64,000 nt of DNA from positions 78,358-142,357 of the forward strand of contig JACRLW010000053.1 of assembly GCA_016235155.1 (NCBI GenBank). Reading direction: 5' to 3'. Shown piece by piece: positions 9,300 to 19,682 of this stretch; position 1 is the first letter of the stretch; the number at the start of each line of letters is the position of its first letter. The stretch comes from Planctomycetota bacterium. Its GTDB lineage: Bacteria > Planctomycetota > UBA1135 > UBA2386. The position numbers were made by a program, and so were the translations under genes. The notes beneath the pieces are model-generated. The model did not search any database, was not told where the DNA came from, and saw only the letters and a program-made list of their open reading frames with translations.

Positions 9300-10490
9300 A
9301 TGTTCCGCCGAGTCGTCGCCCCGTTGCTCGCTCTCGCTCCGCTCGCCGCGCAGTCCACGTGGGTCGTCGACGCCGATGGCCGACCGGGCGCTCACTTCGC
9401 CGACCTGCCGGCGGCCGTCGGCGCGGCGCAGACGGGTGACACGCTGCTCGTGAGGGCCGCGTCGTTCCCGTACACCGCGTTCGCGACGGACAAAGGACTG
9501 CGGGTGCTGGGGGTCGGCGACCCCGTGCTCTACGCGCCGCGCTGGGTGCCGGTGGTCCGCGTGACGAATCTGCCGTCGACGGCGACCTTCGTCATCGACG
9601 GCTTCCACGTTCCGCCCGAGAGTTCGTTCGAGGTCGTGCTCGCCGCGAACGCGGGGCTCGTCGTGCTATCGCACCTGCGCGCGCTCGAATCGTGCAACTG
9701 CGGGCCGGGCGTCATGCTTCCGCCGGGGTTCGCGATCTCGGACTGCGCGCAGGTCGTCGTCGATTCGTGCGAGAACTTCGGCAAGCCCGCGATCGACGTG
9801 TTGCGCAGCGAGGTCGCGATCACGCGCACGCGACTCGGCATGAACGCGATCGGAGTCGGGTGGGGGAACTGCCTGCACGTCGACGGCGGTCGCGTGGACG
9901 TCGCCGAGTCCGAACTCGACGCGAGCCTCGCGATGGACGTCCTGGGCAACGCGCAGCCGGCGGTGCGATTGCGAGCGGGACGACTGCGCGTCGGCGCGAC
10001 GAACGCGAGCTACGTGCAAGGCAGCACGATCCGCGGCATGGCGTTCCTGCAACCTGCGATCGAAGTCGGCGGCGGCGACCTCGAACTCGACCTCGACGTG
10101 AGACTCAATCCGTTCGCCGGCGGCGGCATCCCGTTGCGCATGCTCGGTGGAACGCTCACGGTCCGTCAGACCGCGATGGCCGTCGTGCGATCGGCGGCGA
10201 TCGGCGGCGTTCTCTCGGCCGACGCGATCACCACCGCGCTCGCACCGGTCGTCCTGTTCGCCGGGCTGCCGATCGCGCCGACCCCGACCGCGCCGTTCGG
10301 CACGTTGTGGCTCGATCCGTCGGCGAGCCTCGTCTTGGGCTTCGGAACCGCGCCTGCGAGCGGGATCGTGAGCGGCGCGATCGCGCTCCCGAACGGGTTG
10401 CCGCCGGGGTTGATCGTGAGCTTGCAGTGCGTCGCGGACCTCGGAGCGGGGCTCGAGCTCTCGAGCCCGTCGCTCGTCACGCTGCGCTGA
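9300..10490 (+). CDS. Secreted right-handed beta-helix-like protein of unknown function
   Basis: Signal peptide MFRRVVAPLLALAPLAAQ; WVVDADGRPGAHFADLPAAVGAAQTGDTLLV is typical of the N-terminus of parallel beta-helix proteins. Confidence 0.65.
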   Translation: MFRRVVAPLLALAPLAAQSTWVVDADGRPGAHFADLPAAVGAAQTGDTLLVRAASFPYTAFATDKGLRVLGVGDPVLYAPRWVPVVRVTNLPSTATFVIDGFHVPPESSFEVVLAANAGLVVLSHLRALESCNCGPGVMLPPGFAISDCAQVVVDSCENFGKPAIDVLRSEVAITRTRLGMNAIGVGWGNCLHVDGGRVDVAESELDASLAMDVLGNAQPAVRLRAGRLRVGATNASYVQGSTIRGMAFLQPAIEVGGGDLELDLDVRLNPFAGGGIPLRMLGGTLTVRQTAMAVVRSAAIGGVLSADAITTALAPVVLFAGLPIAPTPTAPFGTLWLDPSASLVLGFGTAPASGIVSGAIALPNGLPPGLIVSLQCVADLGAGLELSSPSLVTLR

Positions 10491-10663
10491 CGCGCGGCAA
10501 CATCGTTCCGGGACGTCGCGGGCGCGGCCGTCGCATCGGGGGAACCGGGTCGTGACGAGGCGCCGTTGCGCGCCCCAGGCAGCTCGCTCCGCCGCATCCA
10601 GTTTGCGCTCCAGGGCTCGGTGTAGGGTTCTCGCCAACGAAGGACCACACCGGAAGAAACACC

Positions 10664-11524
10664 ATGAAGCGCTTCACCATCCTCCTCGCGACCCTGCTCC
10701 TCGCCGGCCTTGCCGCCGCGCAGACCCCGCAACTCCAGAGCTTCGAAGACATCGGCACCTACAGCGCCGATGCCGTCATCGACCTCAGCTTCTCGGGCCA
10801 GACCAACGACGGCGGCGAGACCGGCGGGCGGCATCCGCGCCGTCACTGCCGGCCCGGCTATCGCCGCCACCACAACGGCTGCAACACCTGCCGTCGCCCC
10901 GAGCCGCGCTGCATCGACATCCGCTGCCTGCCGATCGTGACCGACGAGTGCTTCACGATCAGCGGACGCTGCCTCGACTTGATCGACGAGGTTCGCTTCG
11001 GCAGCCGTGTCCTCGCCGAGGGCGGCACGCTCGGTGACGGCGGTTGGGCCGTCTCGGAAGACGGACGCGAACTCGAAGTCTGTCCGCCGCAGTGCCTGCG
11101 TGCCGGCTGCTACGTGATCTCGTTGAAGCGGCGTGGCTGCGTGGTCGCGCGATTCGGCGTCAACCTGTTCGAGCCCCGCCGGCCGGCGATCGCGTGCGAC
11201 GAAGAACTGAGCGTCGGCGAGACCCAGTGCATCTACGTCCACGACGGCGGCCAGGCCCGGCCGAACCGCATGTTCATCCTCATCAGCCCGGACAACACGC
11301 CGTCGGTCATCCCCGGCCTCGTCGAACTCGGCCTCGGCAACAACTTCACCAACTACTACTGCGGCGTCGCGCTCGACGGCCCCTGCGCGGTCGAGTGCAT
11401 CGGCATCGTCCCGCCGGACTTCGTCGGCTTCCGCCTCTACTTCCAGATGGTCGTGCTGAACACGAGCGGCCAGTTCCTGCCGCTGCCCGTGACCGAGGTC
11501 TGCTCGACGCGCTACGTGCGCTGA
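10664..11524 (+). CDS. Secreted Cys/His-rich hypothetical protein
   Basis: Signal peptide MKRFTILLATLLLAGLAAAQ; RHPRRHCRPGYRRHHNGCNTCRRPEPRCIDIRC cluster; no family recognised. Confidence 0.75.
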   Translation: MKRFTILLATLLLAGLAAAQTPQLQSFEDIGTYSADAVIDLSFSGQTNDGGETGGRHPRRHCRPGYRRHHNGCNTCRRPEPRCIDIRCLPIVTDECFTISGRCLDLIDEVRFGSRVLAEGGTLGDGGWAVSEDGRELEVCPPQCLRAGCYVISLKRRGCVVARFGVNLFEPRRPAIACDEELSVGETQCIYVHDGGQARPNRMFILISPDNTPSVIPGLVELGLGNNFTNYYCGVALDGPCAVECIGIVPPDFVGFRLYFQMVVLNTSGQFLPLPVTEVCSTRYVR

Positions 11525-11550
11525 TCGAACCGGCGATGGACCCGGAAACG

Positions 11551-11589
11551 CGAAGGCCGCGCCACCCGCAGGGGTGGGCGCGGCCTTCG
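11551..11589. terminator. Near-perfect hairpin between convergent genes (10664 CDS and groEL)
   Basis: CGAAGGCCGCGCCACCC-GCAGG-GGTGGGCGCGGCCTTCG with a single bulged C, in the convergent gap. Confidence 0.75.
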
Positions 11590-11613
11590 TCGTTCATGCG
11601 GCGTTCGTGCCGA

Positions 11614-13254
<1,641 letters not shown>

Positions 13255-13297
13255 GGGTCGTGTTCCTGTTGCTTGCGGGTGCGACTGTCCGTGGGGA

Positions 13298-13606
13298 TCA
13301 GCTGACGATGCCGAGGATCTCGTCCTCGGAGAGGATCACGTATTCCTCGCCGTCGACCTTCACCTCGGTGCCGGCGTAGGAGGAGAAGAGGACGCGATCG
13401 TTGGCCTTCACGCTGAATGGCGCGCGGTCGCCGTTCTTCAGCAGCTTGCCGGTGCCGAGCGCGAGCACGATGCCCTCGCGCGGCTTCTCCTTCGCGGAGT
13501 CGGGCAGGATGATCCCGCCCTTTGTGGTCTCCTCGGCGGCGACGCGCTTGATCACGACGCGGTCACCGATCGGAACGATCTTGGTCGCGGACTTGGTCTT
13601 TGCCAT
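13298..13606 (-). CDS. groES: 10 kDa co-chaperonin GroES
   Basis: [33 protein letters not shown]...[23 protein letters not shown]. Confidence 0.95.
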   Translation of the reverse strand: MAKTKSATKIVPIGDRVVIKRVAAEETTKGGIILPDSAKEKPREGIVLALGTGKLLKNGDRAPFSVKANDRVLFSSYAGTEVKVDGEEYVILSEDEILGIVS

Positions 13607-13720
13607 GGCTGTCTACGGGGGGCGGCACTGCGGCACGCCAGGGGAAGTGAGAGGTTCGGAATCGGTCTCGTTCGACCCGAGGGCGGATCGACGAACGGCA
13701 CTCGGACCGGGGGCCGACGC

Positions 13721-14200
13721 TCAGCGGAGCGGACGGCGACGCGGGCGGGGCCAGAGGTCTTCGAGCCGTGCGGGCAGTTCGCTCGCCGCTCCGGGTGACG
13801 TCGCGGGTCCACCGGGGAACCCGGTGGCGTGGATGCGACGGACCAGGGCGTCGAGCGCGAGCCGCAGCCGATTCAGGTCCAGGGGTTTGCGAAGGAACTC
13901 GACCACGCCGAGTTCGAAGGCCCGGCGGGCCTCCTCGCGGCTCGCCTCTCCGGACATGAGGATCGAAGGCACCGGTCGGATCTCGGCGGAGATCCGGCGG
14001 TAGACCTCGAGGCCGCTCAGGCCGGGGAGGTGGAGATCGAGGATCGAGAAGTCGATCCGGATCCGGCGTGCCATCTCGAGCGCCTCGTCGCCGCGGCTCG
14101 CGGCGTGGACGTCCCAACCGCGCTGGCGCAGGAGCTCGAAAAGCACCGCGCGCAGCGGGTCGTCGTCTTCGACGAGAAGCACGGAGAACGGACTCGTCAT
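13721..14200 (-). CDS. Response regulator receiver domain protein (no recognised output domain)
   Basis: VLLVEDDDPLRAVLFELLRQRGW...FSILDLHLPGLSGLEVYRRI...ILMSGEASREEARRAFELGVVEFLRKPLD; start at 14200. Confidence 0.9.
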   Translation of the reverse strand: MTSPFSVLLVEDDDPLRAVLFELLRQRGWDVHAASRGDEALEMARRIRIDFSILDLHLPGLSGLEVYRRISAEIRPVPSILMSGEASREEARRAFELGVVEFLRKPLDLNRLRLALDALVRRIHATGFPGGPATSPGAASELPARLEDLWPRPRRRPLR

Positions 14201-14381
14201 GATCGGCCGGACTCTCGGGGGGGCGCCCGCGAAAGCAAGCCCCGTGCCGGTAGCAGCGGGGGAGATCGCGGCCTTGGCCGAAGGCGCGGCCGGGGCCATC
14301 CTGGTCGCGGCAGCTGCGCTCCTACCGCGGAGCTCGTGAGTCGGGACCTCGGCTCGGTCGACCTCGCCGGCACCGCTTCGC

Positions 14382-14425
14382 TGTCAGCGTGTCAGGCGAC
14401 CCGAGGGCGTGCTGTCAGGATGACA
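14382..14425. promoter_or_regulatory. Cluster of TGTCA/TGACA half-sites upstream of the response regulator gene
   Basis: TGTCA at 14382, 14390 and 14413; TGTCA-GGA-TGACA palindrome at 14413..14425. Confidence 0.35.
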
Positions 14426-14464
14426 CGGGGCCGGCGTTGAGCATCGGCGCGGTTCGCACCGCGC

Positions 14465-14833
14465 TCACTCTTCCTCCTCGTCCTCGTCCTCATCCTCATC
14501 CTCGTCTTCTTCTTCCTCGGCGTCGTCCCAGTCGTCGGCCTCCTCGTCTTCGTCTTCGTCCTCGTCTTCGTCCTCGTCGTCCTCGACGACTTCCTCTTCG
14601 TCGGCCTTCTTGTCGTCCTCTTCGTCGGCGGCTTCCTCGTCCTCGTCCTCATCGTCGACTTCGTCCGCAGCGTCATCCTCTTCCTCGTACGACGCGAGGA
14701 TGCGGTCCCAGTCGGAGACCTCGATGGGATTGTTGCAGACGAAACAGACTCCGTCGTTGTCGCGGAGGTCATCGATCCGGTCGATCGACTTGTAGACCTC
14801 GCCGCATTCCGGGCACCGGATGGCTTTTCCCAT
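14465..14833 (-). CDS. Zinc-ribbon protein with extremely acidic Asp/Glu tail
   Basis: MGKAIRCPECGEVYKSIDRIDDLRDNDGVCFVCNNPIEVSDW with CxxC...CxxC, then about 70 residues almost entirely D/E. Confidence 0.85.
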   Translation of the reverse strand: MGKAIRCPECGEVYKSIDRIDDLRDNDGVCFVCNNPIEVSDWDRILASYEEEDDAADEVDDEDEDEEAADEEDDKKADEEEVVEDDEDEDEDEDEDEEADDWDDAEEEEDEDEDEDEDEEEE

Positions 14834-15129
14834 GGCAGTGCGTGGCTCCTGAGTGGTGGTCGTGCGTCGGTGGTGTGCGCCCTAGGGCGGCCTTGGCCCG
14901 CAGGCTGGCGGAGCGTCGGGGGACGCGACGAACCGCTGGGCGTAGGGCCCCGGCAAGCTGAACTACCGCGGTCTCTTCGGTCGTCGCGGGGGCGACGACG
15001 CACAACCATCGGTTGCGACCTCGGCTGCGATGGGTTCCTACCACGTCACTTTCGGCACGCAAGGGGAGGCTGGGGAAAAAACCTGAGGCGACGCCACCCT
15101 CGCGCGGGTCCCTGCCGATAGGGTCCGGC

Positions 15130-15621
15130 GTGGGTCGCACGAACTGGATCCTCGTCGCACTGGGCCTCATCGCCTGCCTGGCGCTCACGCTGTTGATGCA
15201 GCAGGCGCTCCAGGTCCGCAAGGAACGGGTCGCCGATCCCGTCGCGACGGAGATCCAGAAAGTGCTCGGCAGTCGCCTCACCGGTGCGGCGCGTTGGCGC
15301 ATTCGTGACGGCCATGGCGGCGAGAAGACCGGAACGCTGACGCTCCAGCCGACGATCGGCCTGCGCGAGGACAACCTCGCGCGCGACGCAGGGGATGTCG
15401 TCTGGCGGCGCATGCGGAATCAGATCGGCAGCCTGATCGTGATCTGCGACGCCGGTCTCGGTGCGGCGAGCGCCTTCGCGGTTCCGCCGCCGTGGGAGCC
15501 AGGGCGCCCACTCGTGCGGATCGAGTCGACGGCGGACGGCGGCAAGGTGCAGGAGCCGCCGCCGCCACGCTCGGGTCCCGCGACTGCGCCGGGAACCGTG
15601 CGCCCGTCCGCGCCGCGCTGA
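15130..15621 (+). CDS. Hypothetical protein with one N-terminal transmembrane helix
   Basis: GTG start VGRTNWILVALGLIACLALTLLMQQALQVRKER inside track ORF 15013..15621. Confidence 0.6.
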   Translation: MGRTNWILVALGLIACLALTLLMQQALQVRKERVADPVATEIQKVLGSRLTGAARWRIRDGHGGEKTGTLTLQPTIGLREDNLARDAGDVVWRRMRNQIGSLIVICDAGLGAASAFAVPPPWEPGRPLVRIESTADGGKVQEPPPPRSGPATAPGTVRPSAPR

Positions 15622-15673
15622 TCCGCCGCCCGACGGAGTTCGGCACGCGCGATCGCGCCGCCGCTCCGGTTGA

Positions 15674-17647
15674 ATGCCCGCGTTGTTCCTCGTCGCCATC
15701 ATGCTCGTCGCGCTCGTCGCGGCCGTGCAGGATCCGCAGGCCGTCATCCATGTCGGCGCGGCCGCGCCGCGCTTGGGTATCGCGCGGGTCGTCGTGCCGT
15801 GGCCACGCGGGCGACACCGCGAAGTCCTCGCCCTTCGCGTCGAGAATGACGTCGCGCCGTGCGTCACGCTGCTGCGGTGGCCCGACGGCTCGGTCGCGGT
15901 CTCGCAGGCGCACGCGCGCGTCGCCGTTCCCGGCGCGAGCGAACGGGAGATCGCGGTCGCGGTCGTTGCGCCCGCGGACCCCCTTCCGGTCGAACCGGCG
16001 TTCTCCTTCGACGGACCGATGCCGCTGCGGACGATCCTCGAGGATGCGTACGGTAGGCGCTTCGTCGCCGAACCGACTCCCGACCCGGCGGGGGCGATCG
16101 ACGGCGACCTGTCGTCGAAGCGCGTGCGCGTGCGCCGATTCCGCAGCGTGCACGCGAGGGCCGCGGAGCGGGGCGTCGAGGTCCTGCTCGCGACGCAGAT
16201 CTGGCTCGTCGAGTTCGCCGGCGAAGCGCGCGCCGAACTCACGCTCGTGCTCGACAACGACCCGCGCGACGGCGAACTCGTCGCCGGACCGGTGCGCTTC
16301 ACGTCGTTCGCGGTCGAGACGACTCGCGGCGACGTCGAACTGTCCGTCCGTCATTCCGCGGTCCAGCGGATCCGCCCCGCGGTCGTGGTGCCCGACGGCA
16401 CGACGCGTCAGGAGTTGATCGGCCCAGCCGAGTTGCCGTACCTCGGTGATCGCTCGGGCAAGACCTTCCGCATCGACCTCGTCCTCAGGTCTGCCGAGCC
16501 AGACGCCGTCCGCGACGCACGCGTGGCGCCGTCGACGCCGATCGTCGCGTTTCCCGATCTCGGCTACGTGCGCTCGACGCGGGCCTTCGGTGCGTTCGGC
16601 GGGCCGGCCCCGCGCTCGACCGCGCTCGAGCCGGACCCCCGCGATCGCCTGATCGCATGGCAGGACCGCAACGGCCGCGCCGGTCCATTTGCGCCCTTCG
16701 GCGACGTGCTCGATCCGTTGCGCGATCCGTCGCGCACGGCGCCCGCGGCGTTGCACGACGTGTTGCGCTGGCGATCCGTCGCGTTGCTCGACTTCGCGAT
16801 GCTCGCGGTGTCGCAGCAGACCCTGCGACCGACGCCGGGCAACGTCGCGCGCGAACCTGAAGGGTTCGAACACCTGCGTGTGGGCCTCGGCCCGCGTGCG
16901 ACGAGGCGACCGCACGGCTGGTGGCCGCTCGAGTACGAGTCGCTCGGCGTCGAGCTGCTCTACGACGCGTTCTGGCTCACCGGTGATCCGCTGGCACGCC
17001 GCGAACTCGCACGCATCGGTACGGCGTTGCCCGCGATCCTCAGGGCGGCGCCGTTCCGGACCTCTCGCGGCGAAGGACTCGCTCTGCGCTCAGGTGCCTT
17101 GATCGCGCGGGCGACGAACGACGCCGCCCTGCTCGCGGTGCTCGTCGACCACGCGAGGGCTTCGATCGTGCCGGCGATCGCCGCGGCGCCGCGCGGAACC
17201 TGTTTCCCGCAACCACCGCATCGACGGGTGTTCGGCGAGCCCGAGTCGTTCGACGCCGGCGAGCAGATGGCGTTGCTCGCGCTCGGCCTCGCCGCGCTCG
17301 GCGACGCCGCCGACGCCGCCGACCTGCGCGCGGCCGCGGTCGACGTCGCCGTCCGCATCGCGCGCGACGCTTGGATCGACGGGAGCGGGCCGGCGGCATG
17401 GGTTGCGGCGCGCGACTCTCGGGTTCGCGCGGCGCCGCGAACCGAGGCGGAACGCGCTGGTCTTTGCGGCGCGTTGTGCAGTGCGTTCGTCATCGCCCAT
17501 GGGATCGCGGAGTCCGAGGACGACAGGAGACTCCTCGCGCGACGGGTCGAAGAGTTGGTCCAGGATCCCGCGGTGCCGCCGAGAGAAGCGGTTCTCCAGG
17601 ATCCGTGGTTCCAACTCGTGTTCGACCGACGGCCGCCGATCCGGTGA
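15674..17647 (+). CDS. Secreted hypothetical protein
   Basis: Signal peptide MPALFLVAIMLVALVAAVQ; open over 657 codons; translationally coupled (GTGA) to the next gene. Confidence 0.7.
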   Translation: MPALFLVAIMLVALVAAVQDPQAVIHVGAAAPRLGIARVVVPWPRGRHREVLALRVENDVAPCVTLLRWPDGSVAVSQAHARVAVPGASEREIAVAVVAPADPLPVEPAFSFDGPMPLRTILEDAYGRRFVAEPTPDPAGAIDGDLSSKRVRVRRFRSVHARAAERGVEVLLATQIWLVEFAGEARAELTLVLDNDPRDGELVAGPVRFTSFAVETTRGDVELSVRHSAVQRIRPAVVVPDGTTRQELIGPAELPYLGDRSGKTFRIDLVLRSAEPDAVRDARVAPSTPIVAFPDLGYVRSTRAFGAFGGPAPRSTALEPDPRDRLIAWQDRNGRAGPFAPFGDVLDPLRDPSRTAPAALHDVLRWRSVALLDFAMLAVSQQTLRPTPGNVAREPEGFEHLRVGLGPRATRRPHGWWPLEYESLGVELLYDAFWLTGDPLARRELARIGTALPAILRAAPFRTSRGEGLALRSGALIARATNDAALLAVLVDHARASIVPAIAAAPRGTCFPQPPHRRVFGEPESFDAGEQMALLALGLAALGDAADAADLRAAAVDVAVRIARDAWIDGSGPAAWVAARDSRVRAAPRTEAERAGLCGALCSAFVIAHGIAESEDDRRLLARRVEELVQDPAVPPREAVLQDPWFQLVFDRRPPIR

Positions 17648-19377
17648 GCTGCATCGTCTACACCTTCGCAACGGCGCCGGACCTCGATCCGCTGCCGGAT
17701 GCGGCACCTTGGCCGGTGCTCGCGCGGCAATTGCCGCGGCAGTTGGTCGTCTGCCTGAACGGTGAAGCCGATCGCGGGGCTCGGTTCGTCCCGCTGATCG
17801 GGGTGATGGATGGTCGGCGTCGCTTTCTCGAGCCGGTCGGGCCGATGCCGCGCGAGTTCCTCCAACGGATCGCCGTCGAGGGTTCGACGGGATTCGTCGT
17901 CGCGGGCGAACTCGACGCCGACCGTCTCGTGGTCCACGTCTACGAGAAGCCGGGCTTCGGCGAACGGCTCGAACTCGCGCTCACGTTCGATCCCCGCGAA
18001 CCATGGTCGGCGATGCGTCGCGCGGCCTTCGAGATCGGCGAGGCCTTCGGCGTGCGGGATCCACGTCACGGCGCGCCGCCGCTCGGTGGCTTCGCGTTGG
18101 CGCGTTGGTTCGAGGCACGCGACGCGTTGCTCGGGCTCGAGGCGAAACTCGTCGGCGTCGACGCGCGGCGTGCGATCGAGGCGGTCCGTGTCGCCCTCGA
18201 AGCGGCGCCCGCTGTCCGAGAGGTCCAAGAGGTCTTTCGCGATGTCGTGCGGCAGGTGGCGCGCAACGGCCTGCTCGACACCCAGGCCGCGCGCGAGATC
18301 GAGACGGCGCTCTATGCCACCGCGGCCCCGCTGGAACTCGTCGCGGATGCGGCGCGCCACGTCGAGGGGTCGCTCGGTCCCGGCACGGCCGGCGACCTCT
18401 GGCAGCGCGTTGCGCTCGGTTCGATCGACGACGCCGGGACCCTCGCCGAGGCCTCGTCGTCGCTGTTCACCGCCGGTCGGGTCGAACTCGTGCGAGATCT
18501 GCTGCGCAGCGCGGTCGAGCGGGGATGCCGCGATCCGAACCTCCGCGCACAACTCGCGGCGGTGGAGGACGTCGGCGGCGATCCACTGCGTCGCGATCAC
18601 CTGCTCGGCGAGCTGTGGAACGAATCGGCCAAGGGACTGCCGCCGCGCGTCGCACGACTCGTCGCGTCGTGGCTCGTCGATCGTGACCATGCGGCGGAGG
18701 CGCTCGCGTTGATCGAGCGATCGTCGGATTCGGGAACGGCCGTGCCGGGGATCTGGCTCGAGCGGGGTCGTGCGCTGGTGGCGCTCGGTCGCGTCGACGA
18801 TGCGCAAGAGGCTCTCGAACGATCGCTCGCGCTCGGGCCGAGCCCGGAGGCCGGTGCGGAGTGCCGCCGCCTCCTCGCGTTGTGCGCGACCGGCGAGCTC
18901 GTGCCGATGCTGCTGTCGATCGAGCGCCTGCTCCACGCCGGTGATCGCGCGATGGCGCTCGATCACGCGCGCCGACTCGTGCGCCGTCACGGGCGGGTTC
19001 CCGAAGCTTGGGTGATGCTGGGTGTCACGCGCCATGCGATCGGACATCGGCGGCGGGCCTTGCGCGCGTTCCGGCGCGCGCTCGCTCTCGATCCCCGGTC
19101 GGCTGACGCGCACGGGAGGATCGGCGCATCGCTCGTCGAACGCGGCCGTCCCGAGGAAGGGCTCACGCATTTGCGCCACGCCGTCGAACTCTCGCCCCAC
19201 GACCCCGGCAACTGGCTCCATCTCGCCATGGCGCTGGCGATGCTCGGCCGCCGCGACGAAGCGCTCGCGGCCGTGTCGCGCGCGGAGAAGGAAGGTGCAA
19301 CGGCCGAAGAAGTTTCGAGAGCCACCCACGCCATCGGTCCGAGCCTCGGTTCAAGTTCTCTCGACGGCGCGGAGTGA
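17644..19377 (+). CDS. TPR-repeat protein
   Basis: GTG start overlapping upstream TGA; C-terminal TPR-like repeats (AWVMLGVTRHAIGHRRRALRAFRRALALDPRSADAHGRIGASLVERGRPEEGLTHLRHAVELSPHDPGNWLHLAMALAMLGRRDEALA). Confidence 0.75.
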   Translation: MSCIVYTFATAPDLDPLPDAAPWPVLARQLPRQLVVCLNGEADRGARFVPLIGVMDGRRRFLEPVGPMPREFLQRIAVEGSTGFVVAGELDADRLVVHVYEKPGFGERLELALTFDPREPWSAMRRAAFEIGEAFGVRDPRHGAPPLGGFALARWFEARDALLGLEAKLVGVDARRAIEAVRVALEAAPAVREVQEVFRDVVRQVARNGLLDTQAAREIETALYATAAPLELVADAARHVEGSLGPGTAGDLWQRVALGSIDDAGTLAEASSSLFTAGRVELVRDLLRSAVERGCRDPNLRAQLAAVEDVGGDPLRRDHLLGELWNESAKGLPPRVARLVASWLVDRDHAAEALALIERSSDSGTAVPGIWLERGRALVALGRVDDAQEALERSLALGPSPEAGAECRRLLALCATGELVPMLLSIERLLHAGDRAMALDHARRLVRRHGRVPEAWVMLGVTRHAIGHRRRALRAFRRALALDPRSADAHGRIGASLVERGRPEEGLTHLRHAVELSPHDPGNWLHLAMALAMLGRRDEALAAVSRAEKEGATAEEVSRATHAIGPSLGSSSLDGAE

Positions 19378-19682
19378 TCTGCAGCCCGCGGCGCGGCACC
19401 ACGGGTGGCGATGCGTCGAGCCGGATTCGCCGAACCTCGCCGAGGGAACGCGCTGTGGTCCGGATCCGTCCAAGTCCAGGATCCCGGCAATCGGCACGCA
19501 ACAGCCTTGGCGAGGGTGGCTCGATCGCCTACCCCGACAGGCGGCGGAATCGCGACTTCCGGTCACGTTCCACGCTGCGCAACACGAACTAGGCTGTCCA
19601 TGGCAAACTCCGAGGCCGGGGCTCCTGCACTCTCCAACCCCGGCAACTCTCCAAGCCGACCCCCTCTGTGACGAATCTCGCC

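Noticed and set aside
14465-14740. Repetitive cctcgtc-type sequence as a possible CRISPR or tandem repeat array
   Set aside because: No repeat-spacer structure; it is the codon repeat of an Asp/Glu tail in an open frame with a zinc ribbon.
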